NCBI GenBank assembly: GCA_014529385.2
Contig: CM043944.1
Coordinates: 63,018,248-63,082,247 of the forward strand
Reading direction: 5' to 3'
Origin: Adiantum capillus-veneris
Lineage: Eukaryota > Streptophyta > Polypodiopsida > Polypodiales > Pteridaceae
Length of the DNA: 64,000 bases
Shown here: piece after piece, positions 10,301 to 20,816 of the stretch
Position numbering within the stretch: the first letter of the stretch is position 1
How the letters are laid out: each line of letters opens with the position of its first letter
Made by a program: the position numbers and the translations under genes
The notes under the pieces: model-generated
The model's database searches: none
Seen by the model: only the letters and a program-made list of their open reading frames with translations
What the model was told of the DNA's origin: nothing

Positions 10301-12664
10301 TCAGAACCATCCTTGACTTTGTTCCTGCATCAACACACTGCCAATAGCGCGATCCGAAGCATCCACGAACACATGAAAATCCTTCCCCCAATTCGGTGCC
10401 AGCATAATCGGAGCTTTGGAGAGCTGCAATTTTAATCTTCGAAAAGCCAAATCACATTCCTGTGTCCATTCGAAATCTATAGCATGAGCTGCCTGAGTAA
10501 TCGGGATTGCCAAATGCGCGACAAACCGCAAATGCCTCCCATGCCATCGGGCTTGACCCAGGAAAATCTGGCACTGTTTCTGATTCCGTGGTCCAGGCGC
10601 TTCCATAATTGCAACAATTTTATCCGGATCCACAGAAATGCCGTCTTCAGAGATGATATGTCCCAGGAGCCTGCCACTGCGAACAGCAAATGCACACTTT
10701 AAAGGATTCAAACTGAATTTTATCTCTCTGCATTTCGTAAAGCATAACCGTAATTGTTGCAAATGCTCCAATTGTGCTCCAAAAACACTGAGATCATCCA
10801 AAAAAATCCGCATAAAATCCGTCAAGTAAGGCCCAAAGATTTGAAACATATCCCGTTGAAAAGTGGAAGGTGCATTCCGCAATCCAAACCACATTACTGT
10901 GCAGGCAAATACTCCCCATGCGGTAATAAAAGCTATTTTTGGTTGATCCCGCAATGCCATTCTGATTTGATTATATCCACTAAAGCCATCCAAAAAAGTA
11001 TACATCTCATGTCCTGCTACATCATCCAAAATGGAATCCAAAAACGGGAGAGGAAAAGGATCTGGAACAGTAGCGGCATTCAATTTCCGATAATCCATAC
11101 AAATTCGGATTTGCTTATTTTTCTTTGGTACTACCACAATTGGAGAAATCCATTCCGGATTATCAATAGGGGTAATAAAACCCACTTCCAACAGGCGATC
11201 AATTTCCAATTTAACTTGCTTTGCCACATTCGGATTCATCCTGTACGAATGCTGCTTCACGGGCACCGCATCCGGTTTCAAATTGATCGTATGCTGATAA
11301 AACTTAGGATCCAATCCCTGCATGTCCGCATATTCCCATGCGAAAACATCCTTAAACTCTGTCAGTAATTTGATCAAATCATCTCTAAAACTTGCTTCCA
11401 ACTGCTTATTAATGTATATGGGCTGCGACTCCGCTTGCTCCCAAAGAAAAACCTTCTCTAATTTATCTTCCTTAACCCTTGTAATTTTTTCCATTTGCGC
11501 CTCAAACGCTCGTTCTTGCTGAATCACGTCCTCCAGTGACTCAGGACTTGGAAGCACCTGTTGTTGGATCTCCCCTATTCCTCCTGGAGTTCCTGAAACC
11601 CCCACCGAATGCCCTTTCGGAATCAGAGAAATATCCGCAAGGTATAGAGAAACCAAATCCGGATTCGCTTTGAGAAATTGTTCCTCTTCATCCTCTTCTA
11701 ATCCTTCCACCATATTAACTGTTTCTGCTATCACCGGCCATGCTGCCTGAACTGGTTGTCGGCATGTTCCCAACATCACACGCACTTTTCTTTTACCCTT
11801 CTTTACTGTAAGCATATTTGCTTCCCAATTATGTTTTACCCTCGCTTGTCGTAACCAGGGTCTCCCCAAGATAATGTGATAATCCTGATTATGATCTTCA
11901 ATATTCAAAACTACTAAGGAAACAGCAAAGGACAAGCCTGCTACATCCAAAACAATACCCCAAAGTAAACCCACTGGTTGCACTCTTTGCTGATCTGCCA
12001 TGCGGACTACAAAGGGTGCAGGCTCCCAATCACTGAGACCAAAACGATCACACGCTGCTTGGGTGATAATGTTTACCCCCGCTCCTCCATCCAAGAGTAC
12101 CTTGTCAATGTATGTGCCATGGTATCGAATTGAAAGTTCCGGAATACGGGTATCTGTGATCCTATTCGTCGGCAACGGGGCTGAATCATCATCCTCGCTT
12201 TCAACCTTCCCAATGGCGACTTCCCTCAGCTCAGTGGCCGTTTGTCGCAGCAATGCATTATGGAAATTCGGGACCAATTTCAACAATGAACCCAGAGGTA
12301 CTTGAATTGGTGACGTGAGAACCTCTTTCCAAACTGAATTCCACTCCTCCCGTTCTTTAATATCACCCTTAATTCCAGCTTTCCCTTCCCTGATTTCCAG
12401 GCCTACAGTGGTTGGCATAGTCGATGGTCCTGCTGTCTTTACTGGTGGTGCGGATTGTGGCAACCAGGACATAGTCTTTTTCCGCACCTCTTCCTGAGCC
12501 GTCCAATCCGGAATTTTCACATCGGGAGTTGGAACCACATTTTTACCCGATCGCGTGATTAATGAAACCGCTGGGTCAGACTCCTCCAATCCTTCAATCT
12601 GAACCATAGCCACACTAGGCTGTTTCCCTGCAGCGCGCTCCTGCTTTTTCCGATCGTATTCCAT
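10301..12664 (-). pseudogene. pol: Element V Pol: aspartic protease and reverse transcriptase
   Basis: 787 open codons. Residues ~190-310 form a retroviral-type aspartic protease with DGGA in place of the usual DSGA/DTGA, ending in the ILGRPWLR block. Residues ~440-700 form the reverse transcriptase: CMDYRKLN, FLDGFSGYNQI, and catalytic FLDDLSVFG (usual form Y/F-x-DD). The final section enters RNase H (FVDASDRAIGSVLMQ). The same frame extends upstream toward gag, with stops at 12683-12685, 12851-12853 and 12860-12862, so gag and pol were probably one long frame. Confidence 0.92.
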
Positions 12665-12889
12665 AGCTTCAGTACACTCAGATCACCAATGACCATCCCC
12701 CAAACAGAAAAGGCATGTCTTGGGGCGATTAGAATCTCGGCCACCTTTTCCGCGGCCTCGTCCTCCCCCTTGACCCTGTCCTCCTGCTTGACCTTGCAGA
12801 GGCGACTCTGGTGTATGAGCATGAGCCATCGCCACAGCAGGCTCTTGTCCCTACCCTATCTATGGTTGTTGCCAGGTAGAAGTGTCCCC
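12665..12889 (-). pseudogene. Element V gag-pol junction with a third zinc knuckle
   Basis: The gag-pol frame continues here and encodes a Gly/Gln/Arg-rich stretch and a CCHC-like knuckle beginning CLFCLGDGH, interrupted by TGA at 12683-12685 one residue after the His-Trp pair. TAG codons stand at 12851-12853 and 12860-12862. The same-frame continuity with both neighbours argues these are later mutations. Confidence 0.7.
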
Positions 12890-13843
12890 TCATCTCCGAC
12901 GACCCTGGCCATTGAAATAACATTCCACTGTATTATGAGTATTGGTCGTGCAAATCGCACACCACTTCTGATTCATTGCACATTCCTGAGCAGCATGGCC
13001 CGGATTCCGACATTGGGTACACCGGATTTCCTTCAGACTTTTAGCCACTGCAGTCGATTCCGTCGATCTGGAGGATACACCTTTCCCGTGACGTTGGGAT
13101 TTTTTCCGTGGTGTCTCTTCCGATTCTTTTCCCGAATCGCTGTTGCCTGAGTCCGAGGAATCAGATCCTGCGGATTCCGACTCCGAACTATCACTGCCAC
13201 TGTCCTGTGACTTCCGATGAGATTTCTTTCTATCTTTCTTCTTTGACTTCTTTGGATGTTTCGTATCCTCTAAAGCCTCTCCTGCTACTACAGCCCTAAC
13301 AATTACAGTATCCAGTGGAGTAGTTACCTTATCCACTGTCGCCATAGCCGTTCTGAGATCCTTGTTGAGCCCCCGTAAAAAATAGTCATTCAGTACTTCC
13401 GCTGCCGGTCTTTGTGCCTGAGGTACCCTCTGCAAAAGCATCCGAAATTTTGCAGCGTAATCCTCCACTGGCAATGACTTCTGCCGGAGCGTTCGAAGCT
13501 TCTCCAAATGTTGAGGGACTGTCTTTTCCGTTTGAAACCTTCGTAGAAACGCTATGGATCCGTCAGCATACGTCTGGAAATGATCATCAGGATATTCAGA
13601 CAACCATTTCGCAGCTTTCCCTGAGAGTGTAGATTCAATTACTAACTGTTTATGGAGAGAAATCACCACCTCAGGATGATTCAATCCATAAGCTTTATTG
13701 AATTGGCGTAAATGTGCATCCGGGTCTTCACTCGAAAGACCTCGAAACCGACTATACTTAATCTGAGGATGAGCCATCACTCCTTGCCCAACTGTTCCTC
13801 CTCCCCCCGGAAAAAGCTGACGAGCACTAGGAGGTGGGGACAG
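12890..13843 (-). pseudogene. gag: Element V Gag, main part (3' of the U insertion)
   Basis: 317 codons from the U target site to TGA at 12890-12892. It contains a capsid-like retrotransposon gag domain (LSGKAAKWLSEYPDD, LPVEDYAAKFRMLL, FLRGLNKDLRTAM), a Lys-rich then Ser/Asp-rich linker, and two CCHC zinc knuckles: CTQCRNPGHAAQEC and CAICTTNTHNTVEC. The N-terminal 79 codons lie at 17523-17759, on the far side of copia element U, in matching phase. Confidence 0.92.
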
Positions 13844-14031
13844 TGTTGGGGTATAGACGCCTGTGCCTTGCCCGGCCGCCCAGAGTCTGGGCGCCCATTG
13901 ACTTGTATACCTTATACATAGCATAAGTGTATAGGGGGCTGCTCACTCTTTGAGTCTCCCCACCCACATCGTGTGTGTGTCTCCTTCTCTCTCTCTCACT
14001 CTCCGTCTGTGGTGCTCCCCGATCCCCTTCA
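13844..14031 (+). repeat. 5' LTR of copia element U
   Basis: 188 bp, differing from the 3' LTR (17330-17517) at only a couple of positions by eye. Preceded by target duplication GACAG. Confidence 0.96.
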
Positions 14032-14033
14032 AT

Positions 14034-14045
14034 TGGTATCAGAGC
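14034..14045 (+). promoter_or_regulatory. Primer-binding site of U (initiator tRNA-Met)
   Basis: TGGTATCAGAGC, the standard plant initiator-methionine primer site, two bases after the LTR. Confidence 0.95.
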
Positions 14046-15394
14046 GTAGGTGCGGAGGGAGCGCGTGTGTGCATAGTCACGACGACAACGGAGAGCCAGT
14101 TTCATTCCCGAAATCGCATCCGCGCGAGCGCGCACTTTCAAGAGTGCAAACAGGGTTTTGACTTCGGCATTGGCAAATTTAGCTTTCCGAGAGCGTTTCC
14201 ACTAGGCGTTATGGCATTTTACCCCCCTTTCAAAGCCATTCGAGCCATCAAAAACTTCATTCGAGCTACGGTTGAGGAGCTGCATTTTTCAGCCCTCTTT
14301 TGGCAGTTTATGCTACGTTTTTGGATCAAAACGGAGGTTTTTTGGCATAGCTTTCACACTCGGACTCGGATACATGTGATCCAGGAGTCTACCTTGGGGC
14401 TTTGGCATGCTCCGGACGCGCTCGTCATATCAGAATTTTAAAATTCTGAACACTGAATTTTTTACAGCAGCAGCAGTTGTTTATTGTGTGTCGAGGATTC
14501 CACACATGGTTTGCTCTCAGATGTGAGAGTGATATTTGCTGCAAGTTTCCTCACAGGTGGGAGGATACAATGTATGCCTTATGTGGTTTGATGCTCAGGG
14601 AGACTAATGTGATTGCATTTTGAGCTCGGCAATGTATGCCTTGAGTATGTTTTTTGGCAGTCACAGGTAGAGCAGATATTTGTGTACTAGATTTGCAGGT
14701 GTTTGCAGTGATGTATGCAAAGTGTGGAGATTGGTGCATGCATTTGGAGTGCGGTTTGATGCGCTTTGGTTGCTCATGGTTTTGAGCGTGCAGTCAGTTT
14801 GGTTATTGGTTTTGTGGCCGTTTTACTGACGAAACTCTGGCGAAATTTTCCCAGGAGTTTTATGCGTATCATTTATGCGATCTAGGTAGAGATTGCGGGT
14901 TGCACTCAGCATTTGGGTGCGGTGTTCTCTGCAGGTGGGAGATTTGTGCGTGTGTATGCATCGATACCGCACATTGTGGGCTTGGTGATTAGCTCACGGG
15001 TTTGACAGGCGTACAGTTATCTTGGCACACTCACAGGAGTGAGTATTGTGATGTATGCTTGTGTGGCTACGGGCTAGGTAACCGGATTCGAGCACTAATG
15101 ACTTGAGGTTTTTCAGTAGGTTTTACAGGTTTACAAGTTTACAGGCAGGTTTGAGGGCTTATTTGGGTGCTGAATTTTCAGCCATTGTTTCCTCTTTGCA
15201 GGTGTCCATGTATGGCTCAGTTGTAGGCTGATCTGGGACACGTTTGTGACTTGTTTATGCAGCTGTTTAAGAGCTGAATTTTGGGGCTGATTTACAACCA
15301 TATTTGCAGACTTTTGTTGATGCGATTCGAGCCAGTTTAGGGCTGATTTGGTTGACATTTGCTACTCATTGTTGGTTGCTCTTTTGAGAGCATT
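14046..15394 (+). other. Untranslated leader of U
   Basis: 1.35 kb between primer site and first gag ATG, with no coding family. T/G-rich and containing repeated phrases such as atgtatgc. Unusually long for copia; it may hold packaging signals (inference). Confidence 0.6.
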
Positions 15395-16701
15395 ATGGCT
15401 GATTTTTCATTTGACTTCCAGCGTTATGGTCTGACACAGTTTGATGGTGCAGATTTTGTTGCTTGGAAGGAGCATATGCTTGTTGCATTGGCGGATTTGG
15501 GGCAGGATAAACCCTTGCGTGGTTTATCGGCGAAGCCCAATTCTATGCGTGATGATGATGGCAGGATCTTGATGAGTTAGCCATGTCTACGATTTGTTTG
15601 CATCTGGTTGAGTCTATTTACTGGCAGGTCTCGAGGGAGACTACAACTCATGCTTTATGGCAGAGTTTACATGCTATGTACGCGACATCCATGTCTACAG
15701 GGGAGTCTAGTCCTACTTCTATGTCCATGGGAGAGATTGATCCCACACGCAAGTCTCGACGGCATAGAGACTTGACATGTTGGCATTGTGGACATAGAGG
15801 GCACATTAGGCGTCGATGTTTCAGGCGTTTGAGACAACGGAGGCGACAGATGCGTGATGCAGATTTGGGCATGACAGATGCTAGTGAGATCAGTACGGTG
15901 GTTACTGAGTATGATTGTGACGGCGATGTCACATTTACATCTAGCTTGTCTTCAGACGATCTTATGTCTACGGATTGCATATCGGATTGCACATTGTCTT
16001 CATATTGGTTACTAGATTCAGATGCTACTTTCCATGTCACGTCGCATCGTGAGTGGTTTAGCACGTTTTCTAGTGGGAGACTTGGTTGTGTGCACATGGC
16101 TGATGGTGCTGTGTATGACATTGAGGGTACAGGAGACGTATGTTTGTCCTTGCCCAGTGGTATGAGATTTACCCTGCATCATGTGCGTTATGTGCCAGAT
16201 CTGAGACGGGATTTGATCTCAGTCAGACAGTTACGGGATAGTGGATGTCGGGTATCGTTGCTTGAGCGATCTTTTGTGATGCATTTGGGTTCGCTAGTGA
16301 TTGCGAGAGGTGCCAGGAGTGGTACAAGTTACCCATTGCATGTGGATCACGGGAGAGACGGTGTTGTCTCTGTGATCATGCAGCCAGGTAGAGAGCGAGA
16401 GAGCAGGCGAGTCTCTTTTGCTCATGGGTTGCAGGGTGCTTTGCATGGAGTGCAGAGTAGTGAGCTCGTTGTGCACACAGTTGGGGCACGACTTGAGCAG
16501 TCACACAGAGTGGTGAGGACAGATTTAGACATGCATGCTTTGCTAGTGACTAAGCAAAGCAGAGAGTCACTTGTGCGAGATACTTCTATGCAGGATAGAC
16601 AGGTAGAGTGGTCTTGCTCTAGTGAGTCACGACAGGAGGACGTTGTGCAAGAGTCTATGCATACGGAGTTAGAGCATGAGAGCTCTAGTGAGTCACAGTA
16701 G
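15395..16701 (+). pseudogene. gag: Shortened copia Gag-protease of U
   Basis: ATG at 15395 opens a copia gag N-terminus (RYGLTQFDGADFVAWKEHM). The frame stops at 15580, but the adjacent frame resumes the expected sequence (DELAMSTICLHLVESIYW), so one indel in the GATGATGATGG tract broke it. The central gag capsid region is missing. A CCHC knuckle (CWHCGHRGHIRRRC) and a protease region (SSYWLLDSDATFHVTS) follow. The protease site reads DSD where copia has DSG. The frame then continues through the post-protease segment (YVPDLRRDLISVRQL) into a degenerate Ser/Glu-rich tail. Confidence 0.88.
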
Positions 16702-17250
16702 ATTGAGTGGTCATGTCTGTAGTGGATGATTGCAGAGGAGACTGAGATGTCAGCGATTATGCAGTCATTCCTTTCTATGCTCGACAGTGAGCATGGGGAT
16801 ATAGTTGTGCAGGATATGTCTTCCAGTAGACACCTAGAGCAGTTGGTTTGCTCTGAGGTTGCACAACAGGTTGATGCGTCTTTTGTGGACAGTCAGGAGA
16901 TGCATGTGGCTGACACGCCTTGTCAGTCAGAGATGCCTATTTCCAGGGATATATATGTTGATGCATGCTCCGTAGAGCTAGCAGGGCCCGCTAGCATTGC
17001 ATCGGCATTCGGTGGTCTCATGTATGAGATGCTGATCTTGAGACTGGATATCGTAGCTGCAGTGGGAGCATTTGCAGTTGGGGTTGTCAGTCGTTTGTTG
17101 ACTGATGATGGCATAGTGCACGAGGGAGATATGCAGGTATTGCGTACATACTTGCAGTATGTGTGCGGTACGTCTGGTGGTGTATGGACTTACACGGGAG
17201 TAGGACAGCCGGATGCACACAATCACAGCCAGCCAGTGGGCATCGGTTGA
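16702..17250 (+). pseudogene. Remnant of copia RT C-terminal region in U
   Basis: Same frame as the gag-protease part, after two TAG codons. The end (about 16990-17210) matches the segment after the catalytic block in copia RTs: GGLMYEMLILRLDIVAAVG, VVSRLL, then VLRTYLQYVCGTSGGVWTYTG with the usual GTS. Integrase and RT catalytic motifs are gone, so a large internal deletion joined the post-protease region to the RT tail. Confidence 0.7.
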
Positions 17251-17329
17251 AAGCGGTTTTCTCTCACCTTTTGTAGTCTTTAGACTAGGTTCCCTTGCTT
17301 AAAGGCACAGTCGCCTTTAAGTGGGAGGT

Positions 17330-17517
17330 TGTTGGGGTATAGACGCCTGTGCCTTGCCCGGCCGCCCAGAGTCTGGGCGCCCACTGACTTGTATACCTCA
17401 TACATAGCATAAGTGTATAGGGGGCTGCTCACTCTTTGAGTCTCCCCACCCACATCGTGTGTGTGTCTCCTTCTCTCTCTCTCACTCTCCGTCTGTGGTG
17501 CTCCCCGATCCCCTTCA
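17330..17517 (+). repeat. 3' LTR of copia element U
   Basis: 188 bp. A purine tract precedes it and GACAG follows at 17518-17522. Confidence 0.96.
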
Positions 17518-17522
17518 GACAG

Positions 17523-17759
17523 TGACGGAGATACTCTCGGACTGGTTATCGGAGACGGTGGTGGAGCAACCTGTGTGGGTGAGGGTGAACGTACGACAGG
17601 AGGACATGACTGACTGCGCGGAGTACGTCTCGCTCGCCGCAACCTCCTACCACGCACCGGGCTTGGTGATGGAGATACAGATTCCTCAATCTGTGGTGAA
17701 GAAAAAACAAATTCATCTGAACCGCCTCTCCTCCGACGTCTTCCTACAATTGGAACCAT
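17523..17759 (-). pseudogene. gag: Element V Gag, N-terminal 79 codons
   Basis: ATG at 17759 opens an Arg-rich, then Ser/Pro-rich segment. It runs exactly 79 codons to the U target site and would continue in phase at 13843. The intact gag would have been about 396 residues. Confidence 0.88.
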
Positions 17760-17820
17760 AGGGTCAGGCGGACCCTACGACCTAGTGCGCATGCATATTC
17801 ATCGCAGGCCGTTCATCACG

Positions 17821-17834
17821 CATCGTGGTCGCCA
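17821..17834 (-). promoter_or_regulatory. Primer-binding site of element V
   Basis: On the minus strand TGGCGACCACGATG begins two bases after the 5' LTR. TGG complements a tRNA CCA end. The tRNA was not identified; this is not the initiator-Met site. Confidence 0.7.
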
Positions 17835-17836
17835 GA

Positions 17837-18236
17837 TGTAATGGCTATTGCCCACACAGGAGCAATAGACAATTACGGGAATGATTACCCGCAACTATAT
17901 TATATGAACATCAACGCACAGAATGACAAGAGAAGGAAGTACAAAGTACACAGACACAGAACAACCCTTGCTTCATTCATCTGTAATCCAGACACAGAGT
18001 ACAATAGATGATGCCATGAATATCATAGAGATTGGTTAAGTTACATCAAAAGACAGGTATGCCCCTCCATATACAACAGCTGCTCCAGCGCAGTTCGGGA
18101 ACGGTTCACACACTCCTGTCCCATGATATCCTATGAAGAACTGCCGCTCCGGCCGCCGCATACCGCATGACTCCTAACTCCTGATCCGCAGTGTCCAGAG
18201 GACCGCAGGACCGCATGTGCAGCTAATGCCGTAACA
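17837..18236 (-). repeat. 5' LTR of element V
   Basis: 400 bp, matching 5918-6316 almost throughout. AATGG follows at 18237-18241. Confidence 0.95.
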
Positions 18237-18262
18237 AATGGAGGCAATGGTGCGGATCGCAC

Positions 18263-19350
18263 TCACCGTGATGGGCTCAAGGATGTAGGGATGGGTTTGG
18301 TTACTTCGTTTGGAGAAGAAGAGAGATTTTTAGTTTGGGGCAACGTGTGTGGTGTAATGGTTGAAGGCAGAACCTCCAGATTTCTCCCAAGCCGTGATAC
18401 ATTGGCATTGTAAGAAGGCTTCATTAACTTGAGAGTCGATCGACGCATCCTTGACCAAGTGACATGCGTCCCATCTTCCAAACCATTTCTTGATGTCAAG
18501 CATCCACCCCAAACTTAGCATTTTGCTCTTGCATGCCTTTTGGATCTTTTGACTTGGTTCATATGCGATTCTAGGAAGTTGATACAAAGGGCTACGTTGT
18601 GTCTTAAGCATGTACTCCACAACCCTTTGCATGCCCAAGACCTTAATGGGAAGCGATCTGAACTCAAGAAGTAAGATCATGTAGGGTGTTTGTGTCTTGA
18701 CTCAGAGAAAGTTTGTGAGAAAATTCTTTTGGACATTCTCAAACTCTTTCCAAGTAGAATACCCGATGCTACCACCCCACACCTCCACTCGATAAAAGAA
18801 GCACCGGTGTTACCAATGTCTCAAAGAGGTACTTTTTGAGAGCCCAACACTTGATCTCTCCATCATTGTACATGTTCTCAAATGGATAATAAGCCCTCTT
18901 TCCGGCTTCCAAGTGACCCATTGTGCAATCCTTCCGTTTATGATTGTATGGAACCTCAAGGCCAAGGTGCTTGAAGCTATCTGCCATTTCAAGTTGCTCA
19001 TTGTTATATACAATGCATGGATTTTTGTCATTGAGGGTCTTTACAAGCATAACCTTGGTTTTGGATCCATTCACGATCAGCCCGCTATGTAGGCAAAATC
19101 GTTCCAAGACAATCATAAGCTTCTGTGCATCTTCTAAAGTATATTCCAAGAGCACCACACCATCGGCATAAAGCAAACGCATGATCACTGCATTTCTGAT
19201 CTTAACCTCTTCTATGCCTTCTTGCTGCATAAAATCAAGAACCATGCATTTCATGAATTCTCAATGAGTAGCCGAAAGAGGGTAACTTGGGGAAAGTGGG
19301 CATACTTGTTTGACACCAATGGTGCTTGCAAAAAATTTTGAACACACATG
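18263..19350 (-). pseudogene. LINE reverse transcriptase fragment
   Basis: Minus-strand pieces in different frames carry non-LTR retrotransposon RT motifs in order: GVKQVCPLSPS (usually GVRQGCPLSP), LLYADGVVLLE (catalytic block, YADD changed to YADG), then FCLHSGLIVNGSKTKVM. Downstream, about 18330-18680, is the post-RT section (LPIKVLGMQRVVEYML...SPLYQLPRIAYE) typical of plant LINE ORF2. The catalytic change and frameshifts make it dead. Confidence 0.85.
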
Positions 19351-19369
19351 CATAAACAAAGAACACATA

Positions 19370-19420
19370 CACACACACACACACACATTGAGAGAGAGAG
19401 AGAGAGAGAGAGAGAGTGAG
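19370..19420. repeat. (CA)n(GA)n microsatellite
   Basis: Short CA run followed by a GA run, inside the decayed LINE. Confidence 0.9.
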
Positions 19421-19544
19421 AGAGATAGAGAGAGAGTGGGATGTAGTAAGATATGATTTTTTGTGTGATTGGGGGCTTGCATGTGTGCAAACAAGACTTT
19501 GCAGTGAAGATTTGTTGTTTTATGTGTCTTTTAAGAGGATCAAG

Positions 19545-20200
19545 GTGTTGTGATTCCATGTGGACTATTGCAAGGTGTGTATGTATTCTCATGTGTGTTT
19601 TTCCTTTCCCCCCTTCCATCTTCTGGTGTCCCCAAGGAGGAGCATGCTAATTGCTCCTTGGTCATGTGTTTGTAAAGAAAGATGAGACTGAATCTCTTTA
19701 TAATATTGAAAGTTGATGAAGATGCAGATGAGTGGATTACCGATTTTGAATTTTTGATGCTATTAGCATGGATGCCAAGTGATGAAACAAATCTCCAAAT
19801 TATGCCATTGGGGTTGTGAGGGTAAAGCAATGGTCTAGTTTGATGGTTTAGAAGATGCAAACAAGCAAAATTAGATTGGTGTTTGGGAGAAATTTCTACA
19901 AAGATTTTGAAAGGTGGTGCTGGCTATTGAGAAAAATGCAAAGATTAAAAGCCTATTGCAAGATATAAGTGAAGATTTCAATACCTTTGTTGATAGATTT
20001 GAAGCATGTTGAAGAGATCTGGTTGCTGTTACGATGTGGAATATCTCAAGATGGATAAATTTCTAGCTTGCTTGGATCTTCATGTTAGAGAGAAAGTGGA
20101 TTATGAAGATCCAAAAGTCTATGATGAAGCTATGAGAATCACTAGAGCAAAGAGTTCAAAGGTAGATAATTAAATTGAGATGGAATTTTTGCTACTCACA
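19545..20200 (+). pseudogene. Decayed family X-like fragment: LTR end, primer site, gag
   Basis: At 19605-19640 a C-rich LTR end (ctttccccccttccatcttc) is followed by TGGTGTCCCC, the same junction as in family X on the other strand (38828, 47949). About 300 bp downstream, a decayed gag reads KFLACLDLHVREKVDYEDPK, matching TFMACLHPKVREKVDFESPK of the X gag. Several stops. An old, oppositely oriented relative of family X. Confidence 0.75.
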
Positions 20201-20816
20201 GTTACAAGTGGTGTACATAAGCCAAAATGAATAGATAAGTTTCAAGAGGTAACTGAGATGGGATTGGTGAAGCTCACACTTACGAGTGGTGGACCTAAGC
20301 CGAAATGAGTAGATAAGTTTCAAGAGGTCAAGTCTTTTCCTTATGTTGATATGCATTTGATAAAAGCTAGTAGAAGTGATGTCAAATTACAAGATATGCA
20401 TATAGCATGTCCCTATAAGGCCTCAAACATGTAAAGGGGCATGTTCAAGGTGCCACCCAATTTGTTTTCTCAAGAAGATTTCAGCAAGGAGAGGATGAAA
20501 GATCTTGAGAAGAGAAAGTACATTTTCTAGTACAGGCAATAAGGAAGGTGGTGGAGGTGCCAAAACTAACAATTTTCTAGGAGAAAGAAGGAATTTTATC
20601 AAGCTCTAGCAGTGTTCTACACATAGATGTCAAGTGGGAGATAGAGTCCATGTCCTCAAGGTATGGTATTTAAGATGTTTTGCATGTGGATGAAGTGGTA
20701 GCAGATGTATGTAAGTTTCATTCAAGCTGGTGGGAGGTCAAAGAGAAGAGCACGATGTAGATGTAGAGGTACCTTGTGTGAACCAAGGGGTTCAACAACC
20801 CTCTCTTATTCTCTTA
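20201..20816. other. Unassigned degenerate sequence
   Basis: Probably further decay of the gag fragment to the left. A cysteine-containing phrase near 20680 could be a ruined zinc knuckle, but the histidine is missing. Nothing else recognised. Confidence 0.35.

Larger units (their letters stand above)
13844..17517 (+). mobile_element. Ty1/copia deletion derivative U nested in V gag
   Basis: Two 188-bp LTRs with TGTTGGGG...CCCCTTCA ends, flanked by target duplication GACAG (13839-13843 and 17518-17522). The initiator-Met primer site is at 14034-14045 and a purine tract (gtgggaggt, 17321-17329) precedes the 3' LTR. The 3.67-kb length is well below a typical autonomous copia element (~5 kb). 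Gag is shortened, and the integrase core and the catalytic part of the RT are absent, so it would need proteins from another element. Near-identical LTRs indicate recent insertion. Confidence 0.96.
5918..18236 (-). mobile_element. Ty3/gypsy LTR retrotransposon V, full length, interrupted by U
   Basis: Two LTRs of 399 and 400 bp (TGTAATGG...CCGTAACA in plus orientation) bound a 12.3-kb unit. It is flanked by the 5-bp target duplication AATGG (5913-5917 and 18237-18241). Coding order on the minus strand is gag, protease, reverse transcriptase, RNase H, integrase, then an extra ORF region. Removing copia element U with one copy of its target duplication leaves about 8.6 kb. Protease motif DGGA and RT motif FLDDLSVFG place it among non-chromodomain gypsy elements, closer to Athila/Tat style than to chromoviruses (inference). 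At least eight in-frame stops and two frameshifts make it defective. Confidence 0.95.

Noticed and set aside
10754-11368. 204-codon plus-strand open frame
   Set aside because: Antisense to the well-supported V reverse transcriptase.
12683-12685. Selenocysteine or stop-readthrough at TGA in the V zinc knuckle
   Set aside because: Other stops lie close by in the same frame, so ordinary decay explains it.
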